64,000 bases of DNA from Hyphomicrobiales bacterium (GTDB lineage Bacteria; Pseudomonadota; Alphaproteobacteria; Rhizobiales; Phreatobacteraceae), in the NCBI GenBank assembly GCA_017304475.1, contig JAFKKV010000031.1:1-64000 (forward strand), given 5' to 3'. The first letter of the stretch is position 1. Each line of letters begins with the position of its first letter. Below the pieces are notes generated by a model. That model was not told where the DNA came from and did no database searches. It saw only the letters and a list, made by a program, of their open reading frames with translations. Below, piece by piece: positions 18,095-26,290 of the stretch. The position numbers and the translations under genes are program-made.

Positions 18095-18224
18095 CCCTGT
18101 GGCTCCCTGCGGCCAGCTCCACGCGATCCCGTCGCGTGACTTGGCACCTTGTCCGATCTCCGACATAAGCGTGTCGGCACACCGCTCCAAGGGTGCCGTC
18201 GTCACGATGCCGGAGATAGCAGCC

Positions 18225-19565
18225 ATGTCCCAGACCTTCGACGTGATCTACCGCAACGGCACGGTGGTCAACCAGGACGGCCGCGGCCAGCGTGACATCG
18301 GCGTCACCGGCGGCCGGATCGCCGCGATCGGCGACCTTTCGCGCGCTTCCGCAGGCGAGGTGGTCGACTGCACCGGCCTGCACATCCTGCCGGGCGTCAT
18401 CGACAGCCAGGTGCATTTCCGCGAGCCGGGGCCGAGCCACAAGGAAGACCTGGAGACCGGGTCGCGCGCCGCCGTCATGGGCGGCGTCACGGCGGTGTTC
18501 GAAATGCCCAATACCGATCCGCAGACCACCACCGAGGCGGCGCTGGCCGACAAGGTGGCGCGCGGCACGGCGCGCATGCATTGCGATTTCGCCTTCTGGG
18601 TCGGCGCCACCCATGGCAATGCCGGCGAGGTCGCCGAGCTGGAGCGCCTGCCGGGCGCTGCCGGCATCAAGGTGTTCATGGGCTCCTCCACCGGTTCGCT
18701 GCTGGTCGAGGACGACGAGGGCGTCGCCTCGATCCTGAAGCACACGCGCCGCCGCGCCGCCTTCCACTCCGAGGACGAATATCGCCTGCGCGAGCGCAAG
18801 GACCTGCGCATCGAGGGCGATGCCCGGTCTCATCCGGTCTGGCGCGACGAGATCGCCGCGCTCACCTGCACCGAGCGCCTCGTCGGTATCGCCAAGCGCT
18901 TCAACGCCAAGATCCACGTGCTGCACATCTCGACGGCCGAGGAGATCGACTATCTCCAGGGCCACAAGGATGTCGCGACCTGCGAGGCGACGCCACATCA
19001 CCTCACCCTGGTCGCGCCCGACTGCTACGAACGGCTCGGCACGCTCGCCCAGATGAACCCGCCGGTGCGTGAGGCGCGCCATCGCGACCGCATCTGGCAC
19101 GGCATCGGCCAGGGCATTGTCGACGTGCTCGGCTCCGACCATGCGCCGCATACGCTGGAGGAGAAGGCCAAGACCTATCCGAATTCGCCCTCCGGCATGA
19201 CCGGCGTGCAGACCCTGGTGCCGATCATGCTCGACCATGTGAATGCCGGGCGGCTGACGCTGGAGCGCTTCGTCGACTTGTCGAGCCACGGACCGGCGCG
19301 CATTTTCGCGATCGCCGGCAAGGGCCGGATCGCCGCCGGCTACGATGCCGACCTGACCATTGTCGATCTGAAGCGCAAGGCCACGATCAGCAATTCCTGG
19401 ATCGCCTCGAAGAGCCAGTGGACGCCCTATGACGGCCTCGAGGTGACCGGCTGGCCGGTCGGCACGGTGATCCGCGGCCGCCGCGTGATGTGGGAGGGCC
19501 AGCTGGTGACGCCGTCGGGCGGCGAGGCGGTCCGGTTCCAGGATGCCGGCGGGCCGTCCCGTTGA
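18225..19565 (+). CDS. Dihydroorotase-like amidohydrolase (class I PyrC family)
   Basis: Cyclic amidohydrolase of the class I dihydroorotase/allantoinase family (446 aa), expected to interconvert carbamoyl aspartate and dihydroorotate in pyrimidine synthesis. Seen motifs are VIDSQVHFREPG, KVFMGSSTGSL (candidate carboxylated lysine), AFHSEDEYRLRE, VLHIST and VLGSDHAPHT (catalytic Asp). In the first motif the usual HxH metal pair is QxH, so one ligand is missing. Such Q-variants may be specific to this alphaproteobacterial clade; whether it is a true PyrC is uncertain. Start ATG 18225 has GGAG 9 nt upstream. Its stop overlaps the next start. Confidence 0.8.
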   Translation: MSQTFDVIYRNGTVVNQDGRGQRDIGVTGGRIAAIGDLSRASAGEVVDCTGLHILPGVIDSQVHFREPGPSHKEDLETGSRAAVMGGVTAVFEMPNTDPQTTTEAALADKVARGTARMHCDFAFWVGATHGNAGEVAELERLPGAAGIKVFMGSSTGSLLVEDDEGVASILKHTRRRAAFHSEDEYRLRERKDLRIEGDARSHPVWRDEIAALTCTERLVGIAKRFNAKIHVLHISTAEEIDYLQGHKDVATCEATPHHLTLVAPDCYERLGTLAQMNPPVREARHRDRIWHGIGQGIVDVLGSDHAPHTLEEKAKTYPNSPSGMTGVQTLVPIMLDHVNAGRLTLERFVDLSSHGPARIFAIAGKGRIAAGYDADLTIVDLKRKATISNSWIASKSQWTPYDGLEVTGWPVGTVIRGRRVMWEGQLVTPSGGEAVRFQDAGGPSR

Positions 19566-20173
19566 GCGACGGCAAGCGCTCGACCGACGGTTACGCCGAG
19601 AATGCTGCGGCGCTTGTCGTGCAATATGAGAGCATCACGTTCGACGACGTGCATCGCGACATCCTGCATCTCGTCCCGGCCGCGCCCGCCCGTGCCATCG
19701 ATATCGGCGCCGGCACCGGCCGCGACGCGGCGGCGCTCGCCGCCCGTGGCCACCAGGTGCTGGCGGTGGAACCGACCGCCGAGCTGCTGGCCGAGGCCCG
19801 GCGGCTGCATGCGAGCCCTCTGATCGAATGGCTGGATGACGGCTTGCCGGAACTGGCGCGCGTCCGGGCGCGCGGCGAGCGTTACGACCTCGCCTTCCTC
19901 ACCGCGGTCTGGATGCATCTCGACGCCGCCGAGCGCGGGGCCGCGATGGCGGCGCTGGCCAGCCTGCTCACACCCGGCGGCCTGGTCTTCATGACGCTGC
20001 GCCACGGGCCGGTGCCGCCGGGCCGTCGCATGTTCGACGTTTCGGCCGATGAGACCGCGGCACTCGCCGGCGCCAATGGCCTGGCCGAGATCCATAGGGG
20101 CTCACGCGAAGACATGCTCAGCCGTGGCGCCGTCACCTGGAGCGTCCTGGCGTTGCGGCGGGGCGGGGTCTAG
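19562..20173 (+). CDS. Class I SAM-dependent methyltransferase
   Basis: Small Rossmann-fold methyltransferase (about 203 aa). SAM motif I is AIDIGAGTGRDAAALA near residue 45, motif II is VLAVEPT, and the motif IV region is YDLAFLTAVWMHLD. I choose TTG 19562, which overlaps the preceding stop (TTGA) and suggests coupled translation; the reading frame also extends upstream inside the previous gene, but that part is not methyltransferase-like. The substrate is unknown. The family includes both small-molecule and tRNA methyltransferases. Confidence 0.75.
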   Translation: MSDGKRSTDGYAENAAALVVQYESITFDDVHRDILHLVPAAPARAIDIGAGTGRDAAALAARGHQVLAVEPTAELLAEARRLHASPLIEWLDDGLPELARVRARGERYDLAFLTAVWMHLDAAERGAAMAALASLLTPGGLVFMTLRHGPVPPGRRMFDVSADETAALAGANGLAEIHRGSREDMLSRGAVTWSVLALRRGGV

Positions 20174-20217
20174 CCGTTCAAGCAAGGAAACAGTTCGGCG
20201 TGCTGCCCGAGCCCGCT

Positions 20218-20658
20218 TTATGAACGCGCGGTCCCGTTCGACTCCGCTTGGACCTCTGCAAAGACGCTCTGCAGATAATGCGAGGCGGAAAGACCTATGC
20301 CCGCCCGCGCCATGAACGCGATGAACTCGGTCGGCCACGTATAGGAAAACATCGCCAGATCGCCGTAAACGGCGATGGCGATATCGAGCTTGCAGCGTCG
20401 GCAAAATGCCGCGTCTCGAAGCAGAGGGGCGCCGTCTTTTTCCACTTCGGAGAGGATGTCGACAATAAGGTCGCACGCCTCCGGTATCGGAAGCTCCGTC
20501 TCCGTTGGAAACAAATCGTAGACGAACTCCGAAGGCGCGCCGTTCTTGTCGAGATGGGTCGTTATCGGTGGGGCATCCAGGAGGGGCGCGGGGCCGGACC
20601 AATCTTGCGCATCGAACCTGAGCACTGCGTAGAAGATTTTTTTGTTGTCCATGGCCAT
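20218..20658 (-). CDS. Hypothetical protein, possibly DUF4279-like
   Basis: Protein of 146 aa with no signal peptide or membrane segment. The pattern of YAVLRFDA at the start, a helix around CDLIVDILSEVEK, then LDIAIAVYGD and GIGLSASHYL at the C-terminus resembles DUF4279 proteins, small globular proteins common in accessory DNA; this is a weak match by eye. Codon use is less GC-biased than its neighbours (AAG, TTC/TTT runs, a poly-A-like stretch at the start), hinting at recent acquisition. It converges with the methyltransferase gene. Confidence 0.6.
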   Translation of the reverse strand: MAMDNKKIFYAVLRFDAQDWSGPAPLLDAPPITTHLDKNGAPSEFVYDLFPTETELPIPEACDLIVDILSEVEKDGAPLLRDAAFCRRCKLDIAIAVYGDLAMFSYTWPTEFIAFMARAGIGLSASHYLQSVFAEVQAESNGTARS

Positions 20659-20724
20659 CTACATCCAGAACTCGGCGGCTGATGGAAACGGCTCGGCCGG
20701 GTCGGGCTTGCGCAACCGTCCCGC

Positions 20725-21489
20725 TCACTCACCGGCCAGGAAATAGTGCAGCGTGCCGTCCGGCCCGATGCCCAGCCGCCAGAACACCCAGGCGTTCAGC
20801 ACCCGCATGTCGCGCACGTCCTGGGCGGTCATCAGCCGGTAGAGATCGACCGATTGCTGGGGTGTCAGCCGGTCGAGCGGCACATGGGCGAGATAGGGCC
20901 AGACCGTCATTTCCTGCGGCGTGCCCTTGTTGATCACCGCCGCCGGCAGATCGAGGATGTTCAGGAGAATAGCCAGGATCTCGTGACCCTGGCCGTCGCC
21001 CGAGGCCTGCTTCCAGAACGCCACCGGATCGCGCTCCGGCCCGCGGCTGAACACCGGCATGGTCTCGTTCATCTGGAACACCACCGCCAGGCGCTCGATA
21101 TTGCCCGAGCGGGCGGCGAGAATCAGCTTTTCGCGGGTATGGCCGACGCGCTCGCGCAGGTCCTCATTGTCGGGCAGCAAGTCGATCGAGACGGGCTGCG
21201 GCGCGCGGCGTGGCGTGGCTTGCGGCGGTGTCGCGGAGGGCGCCGGCGCAGCGGCCGGCGCGGGTGCGGCGCCAGCCGGGGCGGGTGTCTGGGGCTGGGC
21301 GTCGCCGGCACGCGGCGTCACGTCGCGAATCGTCGAGCGGAGCGCGGGCGCGGTGGTACCGGTCGGGCTGGGCGGCTGGATGGCGGCCGGCAGCCGTGCC
21401 CGGTCGGTCGGCATGACCTGGGCGACCGCGACGCCGAGCGCGGTCACCGACACGATCGACCCGAGGATCGCGATGGTCCGTGGGTTCAA
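20725..21489 (-). CDS. Conserved hypothetical protein, membrane-anchored or secreted
   Basis: About 254 aa. Residues 5-25 are one hydrophobic segment (signal anchor or uncleaved signal), followed by a long proline/alanine-rich linker (about residues 30-98) and then a soluble helical domain containing DLRERVGHTREKLILAARSGN and DPVAFWKQASGDGQG. The apparent start is TTG at 21489; no better ATG keeps the membrane segment. Likely a periplasmic-facing protein of unknown function conserved in Rhizobiales. It follows a small gene in the same orientation, 29 nt away. Confidence 0.65.
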   Translation of the reverse strand: MNPRTIAILGSIVSVTALGVAVAQVMPTDRARLPAAIQPPSPTGTTAPALRSTIRDVTPRAGDAQPQTPAPAGAAPAPAAAPAPSATPPQATPRRAPQPVSIDLLPDNEDLRERVGHTREKLILAARSGNIERLAVVFQMNETMPVFSRGPERDPVAFWKQASGDGQGHEILAILLNILDLPAAVINKGTPQEMTVWPYLAHVPLDRLTPQQSVDLYRLMTAQDVRDMRVLNAWVFWRLGIGPDGTLHYFLAGE

Positions 21490-21518
21490 CAGGCGAGCCC
21501 CCGCAGCCGCTTGACCGC

Positions 21519-21785
21519 TCAGTGCGCCGAGCGGTCCACCGTGAATTCGCCGCCGCGCACGCGTTCAGCCAAGCGTTCGGCGAAGACGGCGGCGGCTTCC
21601 TCGCCATAGGTCGCGACCATCTCGACGAAAGACGCGAAGACGGCAGCCTGCGCGATGCAGTCGACGTCGAGGCCGTCGAGGCGCGCCTCGGCGAAGGCCT
21701 CCGACACATAGCCCATGGCTGCCTGACGCTGGTCTTCGGCCTCGGCTGCACGTGCGGATATCGCGGGAGCAAACTGCATCATCAT
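21519..21785 (-). CDS. Small conserved hypothetical protein
   Basis: About 88 aa, mainly helical and acidic, without membrane segments (SARAAEAEDQRQAAMGYVSE, ATYGEEAAAVFAERLAERV). The start is one of three tandem ATGs at 21785-21777; AGGA just upstream fits the second or third best. It is in tandem with the secreted hypothetical gene downstream. Function unknown. Confidence 0.6.
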   Translation of the reverse strand: MMMQFAPAISARAAEAEDQRQAAMGYVSEAFAEARLDGLDVDCIAQAAVFASFVEMVATYGEEAAAVFAERLAERVRGGEFTVDRSAH

Positions 21786-21981
21786 GTCCTGAAGGGGGAC
21801 CAGCGGGCCTGATTTGCCCCATGACGAAACACTAGCATGCGCTTTGCCCAAGGGCAGCCAATTCTCACCGGAAGGTTAACATCGGTGAATAAATCCGACC
21901 TGATCCCAAAATGACACGTGGGCTCCAGATGCCCCGCCCGCTCCGGGCCGTTTTCGGGCCCCGCCGGGCGCGGGAAAGGGG

Positions 21982-22401
21982 CTAATTCACGAACCGGCTC
22001 GTGATGTCGGCAACGATGCGCTGGCCCTCGTCGAGATAGCGCCGCGTGGCGACCTGGGCGGCCGGCGTGCAACTGCGATGGGTCTGCTCGAAACCGGCAT
22101 AACCGCGGTTGAAGCGGAGCGTCAGCCGCTCGCGCCGCTCGGCGCTGCTGGCCTCGGCGTCGAGCAGAGCCTGCATTTCGCGGCGCCAGGCGCCGGTCTC
22201 GGGTCCGGTGCACAACATGCGCAAATAGTGCAGCGCGCCCATGATCTCGGCCAGCCGCAGCAATTGCGGTTCGTAGGGCGCCTGGAGCAATGCTTCCGGT
22301 ACGGCCGGCTGGGGCGGCGGCGGCGCGGCCGCGCGCTGCGCCCATGCCGCTGTCGGCAATGCGAGAGCCAGCATCAGGGCGAAAGCAGCGGGGCGGACCA
22401 T
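21982..22401 (-). CDS. TIGR02301 family protein
   Basis: Small exported protein (about 139 aa) of a family restricted to alphaproteobacteria, function unknown. It has an N-terminal signal peptide (RPAAFALMLALALPTAAWA), then a Pro-rich stretch and a helical domain with two conserved cysteines (RMLCTGPE and HRSCTPA). I start at ATG 22401; a GTG at 22446 that overlaps the NUDIX stop is an alternative. It is downstream of the NUDIX gene in the same direction, likely one operon. Confidence 0.75.
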   Translation of the reverse strand: MVRPAAFALMLALALPTAAWAQRAAAPPPPQPAVPEALLQAPYEPQLLRLAEIMGALHYLRMLCTGPETGAWRREMQALLDAEASSAERRERLTLRFNRGYAGFEQTHRSCTPAAQVATRRYLDEGQRIVADITSRFVN

Positions 22402-22438
22402 GGCCAAGATATGCGCCAGCCCGCCGGACTGCGCAATA

Positions 22439-22897
22439 TCAGGCACGAATCAGGGTTGATGGCCGGCCCGGGGCAAGAGCAAAGGCGGCCCGCGCGACCT
22501 CGCCGAGCCCCTCCGTGGTGGCCAGGTGATCGAACCCGTCGAGGCCGATCCAGCGGATGTCGCTGGCTTCGGGCGAGCGCTCGCCTTCGCCCGCGATCCA
22601 CAGCGCGGCGTAGCTGACCACCACGAAATGCCTCTCCACCTGGCCGGTGGCATCCCGCATGATGATGTCGCGGGCGCCGCAGAGGCCGATCGGTTCGGCC
22701 TCCACCGCGACCTCTTCCATCAATTCGCGGGCGGCCGCCTCGGCCAGCGTCTCGCCGATTTCGACCAGCCCGCCCGGCAGGCTGTAGAGACCTTGGCCCG
22801 GCGGCTTGGCGCGCTGGGCGAGCAGGATCCGGTCGCCGCGAATCACCGCGGTCGAGACGGCCAGGATCGGACGTGGCGGGTAGGAGCGATCGGTCAT
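22439..22897 (-). CDS. NUDIX hydrolase
   Basis: NUDIX-fold pyrophosphohydrolase (152 aa). The NUDIX box is GLVEIGETLAEAAARELMEE at about residues 42-61, matching GX5EX7REUXEE with Ala in place of the last Gly. The small RSYPPRPILAVSTAVI start is typical of MutT/ADP-ribose-type members. Substrate undetermined. It is the first gene of a tandem pair with TIGR02301. Confidence 0.85.
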   Translation of the reverse strand: MTDRSYPPRPILAVSTAVIRGDRILLAQRAKPPGQGLYSLPGGLVEIGETLAEAAARELMEEVAVEAEPIGLCGARDIIMRDATGQVERHFVVVSYAALWIAGEGERSPEASDIRWIGLDGFDHLATTEGLGEVARAAFALAPGRPSTLIRA

Positions 22898-22942
22898 GGT
22901 CCGGGATCCGGCCAGGCGAGGGGGCGGGCGGGCCGCACGCTA

Positions 22943-23455
22943 TCAGCGCGTCATCAGGGCGTCGATGGTGTCCTGCGCCGAGGCCGGCGCGGCCAGATTC
23001 TCGTCCTCGTCGATCACCGCATTCATAACGCCGACGGCCTGTGCGGCGAGCGGCTTCAGGAGGAAGCCCGCCTCTTCGGCGATGATTGCCGCCTCGGGAC
23101 CTGGACCGACCGTCTTCAGGCCCTCGATGGCCGTGGTCATCAAGAGGTCCATCTCGTCGATGACCGCATGAAGGCGCCGCAGCACGGCGGCGGGGGCGTG
23201 CTGGTAGGCGGTCAGCACCAGCTCCTTGTCGCGATAGCTCGAGCGCAGGAAATGCTGTTCATAGCTCAGCGGCGTCCAGCCGATCACGTCGTCCATGCAG
23301 TCGGGCATGGACGGGACCAGTTCGAGCAGCATGATCACTTCGTTGAAGTGGTTCAGATAGTCCGTGGCAAGGCGCGTCTCGGGATGGATATTGGCCGCGC
23401 GCAGGCGCTCGGGCGTCAACAAGAGGTGCGCGTCCTGGAGATCGTCGGCCATCAT
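22943..23455 (-). CDS. Conserved hypothetical protein
   Basis: Protein of 170 aa, all-helical by composition, no signal peptide, no recognised domain. Notable segments are TDYLNHFNEVIMLLELVP and PLSYEQHFLRSSYRD. Similar proteins appear in many Rhizobiales, but I do not recognise a function. It ends 45 nt before the NUDIX gene start, so the three minus-strand genes may form one operon. Confidence 0.65.
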   Translation of the reverse strand: MMADDLQDAHLLLTPERLRAANIHPETRLATDYLNHFNEVIMLLELVPSMPDCMDDVIGWTPLSYEQHFLRSSYRDKELVLTAYQHAPAAVLRRLHAVIDEMDLLMTTAIEGLKTVGPGPEAAIIAEEAGFLLKPLAAQAVGVMNAVIDEDENLAAPASAQDTIDALMTR

Positions 23456-23621
23456 CGGCTAATGTGTGTCCTTCTGGGCCCCCCTATCAGCCATGGCCAT
23501 GGTGAAAGAAGGCTTAAGCGGATGCCCGGCGCGCGGTTTCACGACGCCATGATCGCGCGAATGTCGCAGGAGGCGGGCCGAGGCCGGAGGCCGACGATCC
23601 GCCAGGACCGGGATTGATGAC

Positions 23622-24383
23622 ATGTGCGGACGTTTTGCCATCGCGACCATGCCGGAGCTGCTCAGGGAGCGCTTTGGTTATGTCGACCAGCCGAATTTTC
23701 CGCCACGCTACAATATCGCGCCGACCCAGCCGGTGCCTGTCGTCACCATCATCGAGGGGCGGCGGCGCTTCGTGCTGATGCGCTGGGGCTTCCTGCCCGG
23801 CTGGGTCAAGGATCCCAACGAATTTCCACTGGTCATCAATATCCGCGCCGAGACGGCCCGCGAGAAGCCGTCCTTCCGCGCCGCCTTCCAGCGCCGGCGC
23901 GGGCTGATGCCGGTCGACGGCTTCTATGAATGGCGCCGCGACGGCCGGGCCTCCACGCCGTTTCTGATCCGCCGGCGGGACGGCGGTCCCTTCGCCTTTC
24001 CGGCCTTGTGGGAGACCTGGGCCTCGGCCGACGGTTCGGAGATCGACACGGCGGCGCTGATGACCACCGAGGCGACCGGCGCCTTGCAGACGATCCATCC
24101 GCGCGCGCCGATCATCCTCGATCCGAAATCCTGGGAGGAGTGGCTCGATCCGGCAACGACGCCGGACCGGGCCGAGGCGCTGCTCAAGGAGCCGCTGCAA
24201 GGCGAACTGGAGCTTCGCCGCATTGGCCTCGGCGTCAACAAGGTGAGCAATGACGGGCCGGAAATCCAGGCCGAGGCGGGCGAGGAGGATCTCGCCCCGC
24301 CGCCCAAGGCGACGAGGCCACCGAAGTCCGTCGCCAAGCCGACGAAGACGGGTGGCGGGGGCGAGCAGGGCAGCCTGTTCTAG
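23622..24383 (+). CDS. yedK: SOS response-associated peptidase (SRAP/HMCES family)
   Basis: SRAP protein (253 aa) that shields abasic sites in single-stranded DNA by covalent cross-linking through the N-terminal cysteine. C2 is exposed after removal of Met1 (MCGRFAI); other conserved motifs are RYNIAPTQ, NIRAET, DGFYEWR and HPRAPIIL. The C-terminal 35 residues (EDLAPPPKATRPPKS...) are a basic low-complexity tail beyond the domain. No LexA box was identified upstream. Confidence 0.9.
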   Translation: MCGRFAIATMPELLRERFGYVDQPNFPPRYNIAPTQPVPVVTIIEGRRRFVLMRWGFLPGWVKDPNEFPLVINIRAETAREKPSFRAAFQRRRGLMPVDGFYEWRRDGRASTPFLIRRRDGGPFAFPALWETWASADGSEIDTAALMTTEATGALQTIHPRAPIILDPKSWEEWLDPATTPDRAEALLKEPLQGELELRRIGLGVNKVSNDGPEIQAEAGEEDLAPPPKATRPPKSVAKPTKTGGGGEQGSLF

Positions 24384-24840
24384 CCGGGCGCGCAGGCCGG
24401 CGTTTAGGGAATCTGCCTTCCTCTGCGAGCAGACGAGATCGCGACCGTCAAACTGTCCCGGTGAAGACGGGCATTTCGCGAAAGGCTGTCGCTCGTCAGA
24501 ACAGGCGACCGGAAAGATCGCTCCGATGTGGTCGGACGAAGTGGGCAGGCGGGCCATCAAAGCCTTGGCGGCCCCGCGGGGAATGGCCTGCGAGGAACCA
24601 GCACCGGCGACGGTCAGCGGTTCCGGGATTGCCGCAGCCGTGCCCGGTGTCGACTATGTCGATATATCGTATCGTAATTCGATACGAAAATAAGCCCATT
24701 ATATCAATTGCCTATGACATAGCGCGCGAAGTGACGCACTCATCGTGTCGCATTCCTATCGCAATATCGGAAAAAATGACCTTGCGTATCGATATGGAGG
24801 TCGCATAGTCTTTTCATGAACCGAGGGGGGAGTGGCCGGG
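24384..24840. promoter_or_regulatory. 457-bp intergenic region carrying the first operator
   Basis: The left 270 bp holds no gene that I can support; short open frames there lack ribosome sites and homology. From about 24655 the base composition turns sharply AT-rich, an obvious promoter island, and carries the operator at 24669-24685. GGGGGGAG at 24824-24831 is the ribosome site of the downstream SDR. Confidence 0.6.
24669..24685 (+). promoter_or_regulatory. Operator 1 (GTATC-N7-GATAC) before the SDR-RidA-ThDP operon
   Basis: GTATCGTAATTCGATAC, a perfect 5-bp inverted repeat, followed by GAAAATA. Related copies occur at 28103, 33365 (inverted) and 33540. Proposed binding site of the IclR-family regulator encoded at 32320-33090. 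Confidence 0.65.
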
Positions 24841-25635
24841 ATGAAGCACGCGAACAAGATAGCCATCGTGACCGGCGCGGCGCAGGGCATCGGCCTGGCC
24901 TGTGCGCAGCGGCTGCATGAGGAGGGGGCGGTCGTCTGGTTGTCGGATCAGAATGCCGAGAAGGTGAGCGCTGCGGCGGCCACGCTCGACCCCAGCGGCA
25001 CCACCGCTTTCGCTTTCACCTGCGACGTCTCGAAGCGCGCCGACGTCGCGGCTCTGGTGGCCAAGGTCGTCGAGCAGTGCGGCCGGCTCGACATCATGGT
25101 CAACAATGCCGGGATCACGGTCTCGAAATCGGTGCTGGAGCTCACCGACGAGGATTATTCCCGCGTCATCGGCGTCAACCTCAACGGGACCTTCTACGGC
25201 ACCCAGGAGGCCGCGCGTGTCATGGTCAAGCAGGGTGGCGGAGCCATCGTCAACATGTCCTCGATGCAGGCCATCCTGACGATTCCCACCAATGTTCCCT
25301 ATGGCATCTCGAAGGCCGGCATCAATCAGATGAGCCGCATCTTCGCTGTCGCACTGGCCAAGGAAAATGTTCGGGTCAACGCCGTCGGCCCGGGCACCAT
25401 TCTCACCGACCTGACGCGCAATGGCGTTCTGTCGAACGAGGAATCCTATCGCCGCATTCTCTCCCGCACACCCATGGGGCGTTGCGGCGAGCCTGAGGAG
25501 GTGGCCAGCGTGGTCTCGTTCCTGGCCAGCGATGACGCCTCCTATGTCACCGGCCAGGTGCTCTACATCGACGGCGGGCGGATGCCGCTGAACTACACCG
25601 TTCCGGTGGATGCGCTGCCGGCGCCGAAATCCTGA
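24841..25635 (+). CDS. SDR family NAD(P)-dependent oxidoreductase
   Basis: Classical short-chain dehydrogenase (264 aa). Cofactor motif TGAAQGIG (residues 11-18), NNAG, catalytic serine in NMSSMQA and the YxxxK pair in PYGISKAG are all present; the C-terminus has YVTGQVLYIDGG. It resembles 3-oxoacyl-ACP reductase/3-hydroxyacyl-CoA dehydrogenase types, so it could perform the hydroxyacyl oxidation of the locus. I use ATG 24841, 9 nt after a strong ribosome site, not the abutting GTG 24832. It opens an operon with ridA and a ThDP enzyme and lies behind operator 1. Confidence 0.88.
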   Translation: MKHANKIAIVTGAAQGIGLACAQRLHEEGAVVWLSDQNAEKVSAAAATLDPSGTTAFAFTCDVSKRADVAALVAKVVEQCGRLDIMVNNAGITVSKSVLELTDEDYSRVIGVNLNGTFYGTQEAARVMVKQGGGAIVNMSSMQAILTIPTNVPYGISKAGINQMSRIFAVALAKENVRVNAVGPGTILTDLTRNGVLSNEESYRRILSRTPMGRCGEPEEVASVVSFLASDDASYVTGQVLYIDGGRMPLNYTVPVDALPAPKS

Positions 25636-25650
25636 GCCGAGGGGAAATCC

Positions 25651-25998
25651 ATGCAGATCGAACGTATCGGCGTCGGCCAGCGGATGAGCAAAGCCGTCTG
25701 CACCGACGGTATGGTCTTCACCTGCGGTGAAGTCGCGACCGACAAGACCAAGGATGCATTTGGCCAGACCCAGGAGATCCTGGACGCCCTGGACGCGAGC
25801 CTCCGTCAGGCCGGGACGCACAAGGAGCGAATTCTCAGCGCCACCGTATGGCTCGCCGACATCAAGGATTTTGCCGAGATGAACCGAGCCTGGGACGCCT
25901 GGGTCCCCCAGGGCCACACCCCCGCGCGGGCGACCGTCGAGGCCAGGCTCGTTTCCGCGACCGCCAAGGTGGAAATCGCGATCATCGCCCTGCGCTGA
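25651..25998 (+). CDS. RidA family protein
   Basis: Reactive intermediate deaminase family (115 aa). RidA proteins hydrolyse enamines/imines released by PLP enzymes, or act as imine hydrolases inside catabolic pathways. Recognisable parts are CGEVATD, TVWLADIKDFAEMN and ARATVEARLVSATAKVEI; the residue after AR that binds the substrate carboxylate is conserved. It is 15 nt after the SDR. Its presence in an amino-compound locus fits an imine intermediate, but it may belong to a non-RidA subfamily. Confidence 0.85.
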   Translation: MQIERIGVGQRMSKAVCTDGMVFTCGEVATDKTKDAFGQTQEILDALDASLRQAGTHKERILSATVWLADIKDFAEMNRAWDAWVPQGHTPARATVEARLVSATAKVEIAIIALR

Positions 25999-26290
25999 AG
26001 CGCCGGGCGCGCACCGAATGGACGGTCTGGCCAATCCTCTTCCCGCGCCCGCGCCGAAACGCCTTGCGCCGTCGGCGCCGGGCGAAGGACGGGGCCGGCC
26101 GGTCGCCTGAAGCGGCGCTCGGGAGCCGCCGCGCCGTCCGGCTCAGGCAAGTGGCCTGCGCCTGCGATGCGGCAGGCCCGAGGCTGCGAACGGCCGCCCG
26201 TCCGACCCGGACGCGCAGCCGAGGCCTTCAATGGCCGAACGATCAGGCGGTGTCGCGCGGTGATGCCGGATGTCCTCGAGGAACCATGAC

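Noticed and set aside
24400-24700. Small open frames between the SRAP gene and the SDR operon
   Set aside because: No ribosome site, no family resemblance, and they run through the AT-rich operator region.
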